Assembly: GCA_014885115.2 (NCBI GenBank)
Contig: WKLE02001099.1
Span: 1-24,799 of the forward strand
Direction of reading: 5' to 3'
Length of the DNA: 24,799 bases
Source of the DNA: Asterionellopsis glacialis
Taxonomy: Eukaryota; Bacillariophyta; Plagiogrammaphyceae; Rhaphoneidales; Asterionellopsidaceae
Shown here: positions 1 through 7,315 of the stretch, one piece after another
Layout: every line of letters starts with the position of its first letter
Position numbering within the stretch: position 1 is the first letter of the stretch
Program-made: the position numbers and the translations under genes
The notes under the pieces: model-generated
What the model saw: the letters and a program-made list of their open reading frames with translations, nothing else
Database searches by the model: none
Told to the model about the DNA's origin: nothing

Positions 1-737
1 GTAACTCGCTAAAATTTACATTACTTAGGATAATTGTTACGTCATGTACCAATTATACACAATTGTACATACGGGGTCATTGCTGTAGACTTTTGGTACT
101 TACATTTTCATTTGACATGAAGGGTATGTTGGATTCTACGTGTCATGGGACAAACTACTGGGCTAATTATAATTAATATATAAATATTGGCACTTCTGGG
201 TCAGATGTTCTGCATTTCGTAGTAGTAAACCCCACAATGATGACGTTACTAATACTAGTCTATGCCACAAAAGAAATTTCGATAAACCAAAATAAAATAA
301 CCTTTCCGTTCCCAATATTCAGGAAACTATTGTTTTTCAATCTCTCCTTGTTACAACGATCACGAATGTACATACAGTATTCTAGTTTCCTCAAACCCTT
401 TTTCGGGGTGGCCTTCATCGGTTCGATCAAAGCCTCAAAATAACCATAAGAGATTGGTTCGGGCAACAATCACCCGTTTTTCTTTACATAAGAACACAAC
501 AAACTTCTGTACTATGACAATTATTGTGTGAAAAATCACGTCATCAACAAAGGTATACTTTTAAGGAGATCACTATCCTAATGGAGATATGTCAAGCGCT
601 TTAACGTGTTTGGAAAACTGTGCATCTGGGAAAGCTGATCGCGTGCATGGGGCTATCACAACTAGATGGTACGACTACCACAGGGACTCTTGCCTACCGG
701 TACGACCTAGAACTCTAGGACAACCTGCGCACCAAGA
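1..737. other. AT-rich spacer, no supportable gene
   Basis: This stretch is AT-rich. Two opposite-strand open frames of under 70 codons overlap at 237-469, but neither has recognisable domains and the minus-strand one has no ATG at its 5' end. A TATA-like run (aattaatatataaata) lies near 170-187. It probably belongs to the flank of the transposon that starts around 738. I see no RNA gene here. Confidence 0.5.
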
Positions 738-784
738 GGACCAGGGAATCCATTTACAATCAGGCATAGGACCAGTGGACAGCT
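738..784. repeat. Left inverted repeat of the transposon
   Basis: The segment 745-770 is the inverted partner of 3978-4003 (23/26 matches), and 775-784 is the partner of 3951-3960 (10/10). The gap between the two blocks is 4 bp here and 17 bp on the right, so the arms have diverged by indels. Confidence 0.6.
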
Positions 785-858
785 TGCCGGCTGGCTCGTT
801 TTCACTTTACTAGCGTTTTCTCACAGTAGCTGTTTGTCAACCCAGCACCCTCAAATAG

Positions 859-941
859 AATATCTACTGTTATAAGCCTCTGCAAACGTTCCACCCAACT
901 ACTCTACTCAACAAATCCAGAGGCTTGTAACAGTAGATATT
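859..941. repeat. 24-bp hairpin inverted repeat
   Basis: 859-882 and 918-941 are reverse complements with one mismatch over 24 bp, separated by a 35-bp loop. The hairpin lies inside the left part of the transposon, downstream of the minus-strand companion gene, whose stop codon is at 1128. It could be a subterminal structure, a nested miniature element, or a 3'-end hairpin of that transcript. Confidence 0.75.
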
Positions 942-1127
942 GTCCTGAACCACTTTTCTGGAACCGGGTTGGAAGTGGTTGAAAAAAAACAGACTAAGAT
1001 TAAAGTTATTAAAACGTATCTTTTTACTGTCATTATTTGTGTAGTTTTATGGAAGCTCTTTCTTGGATGGAGTTTCTTGCAGCAGAGTCTGTCAGTCGCT
1101 GACCAAAAAGCTGCCAAACAGCACCCA

Positions 1128-1931
1128 CTATTCTTTGCTCTCATCATCTGCTGATGATGTCGTCTCTTCTTTGATGGCCTCTGCACCAGCTTTTCCTTCT
1201 TTTGCCTTTGTTGCTGCTTGTTGCATAAATGTTAAGCTATCTCCAACACTGGTTTGGTCATCATTAGTAAGCTTTTCTCTGAAAATGATTGTTTTTATGG
1301 GCTTTTCGTTCAGTGTGGTGTGACTGTTGTCATCGCCATCATCAATTTTGTCGTTGTTTTTAACATAATTGTCCTGTCCTGCCATGTCATTGACCTCCTC
1401 CTTCTTCTGATCATGCACTAACACCTTGTCATCTTCTTTTACCTTCTGTGATTGCTTTTTGTCCTTTTCCTTATTGTTGGTCTCTTTGTTCTTGCGTTTT
1501 GTAGGTGTGTGATGAAGGTGACCTTCCTCATCAGCATAAATATCCCTATTAATAATGGGACAGGACTCTTTGTCAAAAGTATGAACGGCAGCGTTCAAGT
1601 TGTCTTTCAACTTAGACATTGCTCTTGCGTAACACGAGTTGAGCACCATCATTGAGCTGTGTTCCTTTTTTGTCTCTGCCAAATGATCCTCCAGCATATC
1701 ATTTTTTGCCTTCAATTTATGATTTTGAATGGCCAAGTCACGACAAAATAACTTTGCATTGAACTCTACCAAACATTTATGTTTCATTGCAAGGTTGTTG
1801 CAAACAATTTGCTCTCTTGTCTTGAGCGGTGTCATCTTCAAGATGATGTCATCACCATCATTCTGGAATGAAAAGTCTGGAACCAAGTGTGCTAGTTGGT
1901 TTGTTTTCCATTTCTTTTTCTTGGATGACAT
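1128..1931 (-). CDS. Transposon companion protein, charged and coiled-coil-like
   Basis: The protein is 267 aa from the ATG at 1931. That start is preferred because it begins with a basic MSSKKKKWK segment; the frame is open for 46 further codons upstream to 2069. I recognise no enzyme domain. The N-terminal half (to about residue 110) is helical with regular charged and hydrophobic spacing, consistent with a coiled coil. The C-terminal half is very rich in Lys, Glu, Asp and Asn, with runs such as KRKNKETNNKEKDKK, and looks disordered. It diverges from the transposase across about 420 bp and lies within the same inverted repeats, so it is probably a second element-encoded protein, perhaps a DNA-binding or accessory factor. 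That role is inference from position and charge. The frame is uninterrupted although the transposase is broken. Confidence 0.5.
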   Translation of the reverse strand: MSSKKKKWKTNQLAHLVPDFSFQNDGDDIILKMTPLKTREQIVCNNLAMKHKCLVEFNAKLFCRDLAIQNHKLKAKNDMLEDHLAETKKEHSSMMVLNSCYARAMSKLKDNLNAAVHTFDKESCPIINRDIYADEEGHLHHTPTKRKNKETNNKEKDKKQSQKVKEDDKVLVHDQKKEEVNDMAGQDNYVKNNDKIDDGDDNSHTTLNEKPIKTIIFREKLTNDDQTSVGDSLTFMQQAATKAKEGKAGAEAIKEETTSSADDESKE

Positions 1932-2348
1932 ATTTGCTTTGATCAAAAAAATCAGAAAATATGTGATAATCACCCAACAATCAATCATGTGGAGAAAATT
2001 GGAACACAGTGGAGTATCGGATGACAATATTGGAATGGTTCTGTACATGCCAATATTTGATAATAACATTGGAAAAATGATGATTTAATTAATGATTGTT
2101 AGAATACACAAAAAATTAATCGGAATGTGGTGATGCATCCATGCTAGTTTTGGACCATTGTTCAAATGGTCCAATCAACAACAATCAATCATAATATCGG
2201 AATGCAATTGGATGCAGGAACAACAGCATGAATGACAAAATAAAAAAGTTATTTTCAAACACATACTTTAAAGAAGAGGTAACACAACAATATTCACTCA
2301 TAATTCAAATTGTATTTTACAATCATGTCATCCATCAATGGATATTGA
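1932..2348. other. Shared divergent promoter region of the transposon
   Basis: About 417 bp lie between the start codons of the divergent companion and transposase genes. The stretch is AT-rich, with several short self-similar pieces (repeats of cggaatg and caacaatcaatc around 1978-2210). It presumably carries both promoters; no specific operator can be named. Confidence 0.35.
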
Positions 2349-3862
2349 ATGGACATTGTTGAAGAAGTGATGGTCCAACAAAAGATACCATTGCTTAGTC
2401 GGTTCTCAAGAAATGCATCTTGTCTTAACTATCGTTTAGACAGAAAAATAAGATGCAATAAATGCTCAACATTGTACAAAATGTTCCTGGATTTTCTGAA
2501 AAGAAAAACACCAACTGGACCACAAACACTGTGTGAACGACCATGGCAGTCTGGATTTGAAAAACACGATTGGTCAACAAAGGCAGAAAGATATGGGTTA
2601 GTTATAAATGCAATGAAGCAAGAGAGGGAAACCAGCAAAACAAAGGGAGCTTACATAGTGGATGCAGAAGCTATCTGATATCATTATCAGTTTTAAAACA
2701 GCACTAAATACATGCATACCTCACTATCAAGATATACTTTGGATTAGACAAGTCATGAACAATGATATACATAGTACCTTACCTGATAACACACTACTTG
2801 TGTTTACAGACTTTTCAGCTACTTTGGTCCTGAGAGCACTAGAAGCAAAAAATTCAAGTATAGGCGCCCATGCAGTCTTAGATAACTTTGTATGTTTATA
2901 TAAACCTAGAAAAGCAAAAGTTAAGGAAAAGGACAAGGAAAATAAAGGGAGTGTTTTAGAAGAGGAAGTGGAGATATTTACCTGTGACGTCCATCATTTT
3001 TTTGCAGATACAATTAGTGCAGGAAAAAAGAGTGATCATGTTATGCACAACACTTGTTTTGATGTTGTGATTCCATTTTATGAACGGTATTTTAAGGATG
3101 AACTTGGAAGAAAATTAGAAGTTGTAAAAGTTTGGACTGACAATGCACCTACTCAGTACAGGTGCAGACAGAACTTTCTTCAGGTGGCCAAGGTGAAAGA
3201 GAGGCATCCAAATATAAAGTTAATTCATTGTCTTGCCGTGGTAGACAACTTTAAGGGAGCACATGATTCTTACAGAAAAGATCTGAAAAGATTCATTTCT
3301 AAGCAGGAACTCAACCTAATGAGATCACCTAACACTCTTGGTGCATTCATCATCTGTAATAGTGCAATGAGAGTTGATACAAAAGTAGACAACAAGTGGA
3401 AAGATTATGAGAAAATCTGGATGTGTGACTAAAGGGGAAAGGAACTTACGGCATGGACAGAAGATATTTCTACATGGTTGTAGAAACACAGAATAATCTT
3501 GAGGCTCTCTCACAACACTTTCCTGGTCAGGTCATTCTGTGTAATAGAACAAAGGTTGAAGACACATTGAATAAGGCACCAATTAAGGGAACCACAAAGT
3601 TGCATGAGGTGTGTTCCCATCCATACGAAAAAAAGAGGATGAGAAACGACAAAAATATCCGGTGAAAGTTGCAGACATGCCTTGTGAGTGTAAACACGGT
3701 AAATCAGAAAAAGAAAAAACAGGTGCATACATTAGTCAATGCAAATATGAGAACAGAAGAAATACTAGGATAGTAATGATGGTAGAAGACACAACAAGCA
3801 ACAACAGCGGTGATGGTCATGGTGACAACAGTGGTGATGGTAAAGAAACACCACTACGGTAG
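2349..3862 (+). pseudogene. Frameshifted DDE-like transposase
   Basis: One protein is spread over successive frames: 2349-2678, 2662-3432, about 3432-3665, then the frame ending at 3862. The breaks look like single-base shifts: AYIVDAEAI runs on in the next frame as SDIIISFKTALNT, and KIWMCD is followed one base later by KGKGTYGMDRRYFYMV. The middle segment carries transposase-like landmarks: an Asp in LLVFTDFSA, a second in VWTDNAPTQYRCRQNF, and FKGAHDSYRKDLKRF further on. From memory, this pattern occurs in a poorly characterised algal transposase family with WTDN..QY.CRQNF and FKG.HD signatures; the catalytic triad is inferred. Paired Cys in RCNKC near the N-terminus and MPCECKHGK near the C-terminus could bind zinc. 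Retained introns seem less likely because the frames join nearly end to end. Confidence 0.65.
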
Positions 3863-3950
3863 AGAGCATAAAATAACATAGATTATAGTAGAGTTGTACT
3901 AGGATCCTACACAGTATGATTTAACACGAGAAATTGGCACGCAAAACCTG

Positions 3951-4010
3951 AGCTGTCCACCCCTCTCTAAGTAAGTCCCTACGCCTGATTGTGAATGGAC
4001 TCCAGGTACC
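3951..4010. repeat. Right inverted repeat of the transposon
   Basis: The blocks agctgtccac (3951-3960) and 3978-4003 are the inverted partners of 775-784 and 745-770. They lie just beyond the last transposase-frame stop at 3862, where a right terminus would be expected. Confidence 0.6.
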
Positions 4011-4811
4011 AGTAGAAATCTGTCCCATCGTGGGGGAATACACCCCCCCCCATGGTCCATTGGTCCCATGAAGCAGAATGTTTTAAAAAAAAAGTTCTGG
4101 AAGAAAATATTAAGAATTATGACTAGATCATGACACAAGCTCAATTGCCGGAGGCAAAGTATGTAGGACTATGTATCTTGTAACTGGTATTTTTGGTACC
4201 TTTGTAAGATGTTCCTGCTGGATGATTTCTATATAGATTGTACCTACTGTAGAGTGATTAATTCTTAGTTCTTTGAAGAGGACAGGCTAGAGGGATTTAG
4301 TATAATTGTCACTCTGGCGAATAGTGACCATGTCGTGACAGGGTACTTCTTTTACCATACGTTGTATGTGTAGGAATTATTTACGACTGAACTAATATAT
4401 AATACACGAGTCTTCAAGTCATTCTACTTAACGTATAATCCTACCTAAAGTATGCACTTATGGGCTAAAGTATATTTGTTTTCTTTTTATAAATACATGT
4501 AGACCTCTTATCTTGATTCTCTACAGGAAATACCTCAGATTTACTGTACCTGGTATAGTCAATAAGAAAACCTTACCTGGTACCTGCACAAGCCAGTGAA
4601 CTCTCTCTCTCTTCCAGAGTCTCTTTTCTCATCTTTAGCTCATAATAGGACTACCGGTAACAAGTCCCAGTCCTACCGGACGACGGTATGTAATTAGAAC
4701 CTTATAGGTACCGTTACGAAACCACGGCCCAGTTCACAGTCTACGATAGTTTTGCAAATACTTTCTCGTTTCATCTGTTAGCACTATTTCATTTATTTTC
4801 TTTAACCCATC
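4011..4811. other. Spacer and promoter of the CRAL-TRIO gene
   Basis: About 800 bp lie between the transposon and the next start codon. The stretch contains a C8 run at 4052-4059, a CT-rich run near 4601-4628, and two copies of the palindrome-like 9-mer tacctggta. I see no open frame or RNA gene of note. Confidence 0.5.
4547..4582. promoter_or_regulatory. Two tacctggta motifs, 27 bp apart
   Basis: Exact copies of tacctggta lie at 4547-4555 and 4574-4582, about 230-265 bp upstream of the CRAL-TRIO start codon. The same motif or its reverse complement occurs in two other spacers in the window. The site is a nearly perfect palindrome with one central base, as for a dimeric transcription factor. 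Function is inferred. Confidence 0.3.
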
Positions 4812-5962
4812 ATGCCGTTTTCGTACACAGCACCAAGCTTCTCCAAAGCAGAACAAGAACACGAATATGCCGAACTCTCATTAGAAGAAAAGGAAGAAAT
4901 CTTAGATGATGCCTATGGTCGAAACTCTGAAGAAGTGGCTGCATTCAATGAGCGTGCAATTACGCAACAAGAATTGGACGCATTTGAAGAAGCCTTGGAA
5001 AATTTGCCTCTGTGTGAGAACTTAGAGGCTATAGCAGCTACGACGGTGATGTGCCCTATGTTAGTTCAAAGTGAAACGAATCCATCCCTGTTTTTACGAC
5101 GTGAAATGTACGATCCTCAAAATGCAGCAAAGAGGTTTGCGGCCTATTGGAAATTCCGTGTGGATTTATTTGGGAATGAAAAAGCATATTTACCCATGAC
5201 ACTTTCCGAAGGTGGTGCCTATTGCGAGGAGGAAGAAACTTTACAAATGATGAGAGAATTGCCAACTTACCGATACATACTGCCAAATGATTCACATGGA
5301 CGGTCTGTCGTTTTTATGGAGTCAAACCAAGAAAATATAGCCACAAATACGTTTAGTCGAGATGCAAAGGTGGGTACAGTATCGTTGTTGAGTTTCGTTA
5401 CATTGCATGCACCCTTCTTCTTTTCCTAACCCTACACACACACACTTCATATCAACCCTCTTGTTTCCACTCTAAGTTAAAATATGTTTTTTATGTCTTT
5501 CATAGACTCATGAAACAGCAATCATGTATTTCGAGAGGATTTGTTGCGTTATACCAATTGAATGTAACGAACAATAACAGGCAATTTAAGTTGAATGATT
5601 TCGATCGAATGTTTACTAAACAAAATGTTAGATTTTTTAGAGAATGTTGTCCAATTCAACTTCGAGCAGCACATTTCTGTACATCTCAATCATCTCTGAT
5701 AACAGATTGGATATTGCCAGCAGCACTATATTTCTGGGCAACGAAATGGCGACAACGTTTTTTCTTCCACGCACCCGACAGCAAACAACAGCAACGGCAG
5801 CAGCAGGAAGAAGAAGAAGATTCTTCCATGTCTATGGTAGAAAAATTACAGTCCTTTGGGTTGAACGAAGAAGGCCTCCCAAAAACTTTCGGAGGGACCT
5901 ATCAATTCAATACTGCGGTCCAGGAAAGTGCGAGCTATATTGGTAACGAAGACCAAAGATGA
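4812..5962 (+). CDS. CRAL-TRIO (Sec14-like) lipid-binding protein, two exons
   Basis: The start at 4812 follows an in-frame TAA 9 bp upstream. Exon 1 (4812-5369, 186 codons) has an acidic helical N-terminus, then a CRAL-TRIO N-like part (AKRFAAYWKFRVDLFG, with KAYLPMTL) and the start of the lipid-binding fold (YRYILPNDSHGRSVVFME). The donor is GTGGGT at 5370. Downstream, the frame ending at 5962 carries the rest of the fold: RGFVALYQLN, KLNDFDRMF, the CCPIQLRAAHFC strand, and LNEEGLPKTFGGTYQF near the end. Such proteins bind phosphoinositides or other lipids and move them between membranes. The obvious acceptor (CATAG, 5505) leads to a stop after 23 codons (5575-5577); using the next AG at 5518 joins the frames without a shift. 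A one-base frameshift near 5535 is the alternative. A Gln/Glu-rich insert lies near 5785-5822. Confidence 0.7.
5370..5518 (+). other. Intron of the CRAL-TRIO gene (acceptor uncertain)
   Basis: The donor is AAG|GTGGGT at 5370. The candidate acceptors are CATAG ending at 5505 (best pyrimidine context, but it puts the downstream frame out of phase) and AACAG ending at 5518 (phase-compatible with the conserved C-terminal frame). The intron would be 136 or 149 bp. The reading frame favours 5518, while the local splice context favours 5505. Confidence 0.55.
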
Positions 5963-6207
5963 AGCATAACAAACAGCATAAGACAACAACAAAGTAGAAG
6001 ACTTAACCACGAACACCAAATCCATTCCTACATGGATTCTTGTATTATCTAGATCTAAAGTCACACAGAGACTCTTTCCAATTAGATAGACTGTCGAATG
6101 GAAAAATACACAGTGGATACTACCTCATAAATCACTACTGATGTCAATGACTCAAACTTTTACTATTTGCCTAGCCTAAACCCAAAACACGTATCATCCA
6201 TTGTGCA

Positions 6208-6596
6208 TTAACAGTATGGAATATCGCTGCTTTCACAAACGGTTTGGTTGTAGATATTCTTTATTTTGGTATCTTTACACACTCTGATAGTCGAACGACC
6301 AAATTTACCAGTCCACCAAACAGAAGTTGGTCTATTGTTGTTGGTACAGGTAGCATAATCTGTTGAAAACTTGCAACAAATGCCTATATTGCGGATGCAT
6401 TCACCACCATCTGTGCTATTAGTGTTGACTTCTGGCAAATATCCTGGTCTGCACATGCTGTACAGTTTGTTGCTTCGACAGTCTTGTTGAATAAAGGATG
6501 GAAAGTTTTTTGCTTGCGCTTTCTTTTCGTGCACCAGGCGCTGCAATCTGTGGAAAGGATAAATACAAAGAGGATAAATAAATAAAGGCGAGCCAT
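6208..6596 (-). CDS. Small Cys-rich secreted-type protein, frame conflict
   Basis: The frame from 6546 to 6208 encodes about 112 residues with nine Cys (for example CRSNKLYSMCRPGYLPE, GICCKFSTDY) and several N-glycosylation sequons, as in extracellular disulfide-bonded proteins. The adjacent frame starts at an ATG at 6596 with MARLYLFILFVFILSTDCSA, a strong-looking signal peptide, but it is one base out of phase and runs into a Lys/Arg stretch ending at 6384. Either a one-base frameshift lies between about 6500 and 6548, or the hydrophobic codons are really the pyrimidine tract of an intron ending TTTCCACAG at 6548, with an upstream first exon I could not identify. I do not recognise the family. 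Its 3' end faces that of the CRAL-TRIO gene, 245 bp away. Confidence 0.45.
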
Positions 6597-6847
6597 GCCT
6601 ACAATGTCAGGTTCTGCTGTGTTTCAATTTTTATCTCTTTAGAAAATCTAGAGAAGACTGTTCGGTTGCTATGCACATCATGGTTTTCTTCTTACTAATA
6701 ATGTGAGGCTCTTGATTCGTGCTTTTGTGTTGGTTGGGTCTCCTATTTTTAGGCCCTAATGTAGTCCGTTCTGCAGTAAAAGACGATTGCTAAAAGTGTA
6801 TGTGGAAAGTGGAAACCCATTTTAAAAATAAAAACCTCGAGAATCGG

Positions 6848-7003
6848 AGGCCCTTTTAATGCCAAACAAACGGCTCTAAATAGGCTCTTTTTCAGGGAGA
6901 TAGAGCCTGAAGTTGCTTGTGAGATAAATAATTTGTTCAATCAGTAGTAGTTTTTGTTATTTTGCATCTTCGTTCATTCATCATAATAAAAATGAAAAGT
7001 TAC
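6848..7003. repeat. Diverged tandem duplication, copy 1
   Basis: This copy pairs with 7141-7300 at a nearly constant offset of 293-300 bp. Aggccctttt at 6848 matches agtccctttt at 7141, the 17-mer at 6874-6890 matches 7167-7183 at 15 of 17, and ttcatcataat at 6977 matches 7277 exactly. Much of the sequence between these blocks is too diverged to align by eye. Confidence 0.55.
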
Positions 7004-7140
7004 TTTTACTATGGAGTAAGAAATTTAGGAAGACTATTCTGACGTACTGTAACAATCGTCATACCTGGTATCACACTTGGACATGCTCAACGAGTTGTAT
7101 CAATTATTTTACATCTGGCAGAGGTAAGTAGTATGGTCAC

Positions 7141-7300
7141 AGTCCCTTTTTAGAGCCGGAAAAAGCCTCTATCTAGGCTCTTTCGCCGGAAGACATATCG
7201 AAGAGCACAAAAATGTTCGCGAAATGAAAGCTACTTTAGAATCTTTTTTTACGTGCGTTCATCATTCATTCACCCGTTCATCATAATGTGAAAGTAGGTC
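7141..7300. repeat. Diverged tandem duplication, copy 2
   Basis: This is the second copy of the segment at 6848-7003, ending only 15 bp before the start codon of the oxidoreductase gene. It also carries AGAGCC and GGCTCT boxes in opposite orientations around 7152-7183. Confidence 0.55.
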
Positions 7301-7315
7301 CTCTAGATCGGCAAA

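Larger units (their letters stand above)
738..4010. mobile_element. Decayed two-gene DNA transposon
   Basis: A segment of about 3.3 kb is bounded by imperfect inverted repeats. The reverse complement of 745-770 matches 3978-4003 at 23 of 26 positions, and the reverse complement of 775-784 matches 3951-3960 at 10 of 10. Between them lie two divergent genes: a lysine/acid-rich protein on the minus strand (1128-1931) and a frameshifted DDE-like transposase on the plus strand (2349-3862). A cut-and-paste element with a transposase and a companion protein is the simplest reading. The exact termini and target-site duplication are not resolved, and the repeats may be subterminal. The transposase frameshifts suggest this copy is inactive. 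Confidence 0.6.
6597..7315. other. Spacer upstream of the FAD oxidoreductase gene
   Basis: About 720 bp without a convincing gene. It holds a diverged tandem duplication (listed separately), several GGCTCT/AGAGCC boxes, and one tacctggta at 7062-7070. It probably serves as promoter for the plus-strand gene at 7316 and perhaps for the minus-strand gene ending at 6208. Confidence 0.5.

Noticed and set aside
237..469. Two opposing short open frames (68-69 codons)
   Set aside because: No domain and no supporting neighbours. The minus-strand frame lacks a 5' ATG. They are as expected by chance in AT-rich DNA.
419..475. GGTTCG-type pieces suggestive of a tRNA T-arm
   Set aside because: No matching acceptor stem, D-arm or anticodon arm could be assembled around them.
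589..813. 74-codon plus-strand frame
   Set aside because: It overlaps the left inverted repeat of the transposon and shows no recognisable protein features.
6548..6566. A 19-nt GTATTT...CACAG segment as a tiny intron in the Cys-rich gene
   Set aside because: It is far shorter than the 111-149 bp introns seen here, and removing it leads to the third reading frame, not the Cys-rich one.
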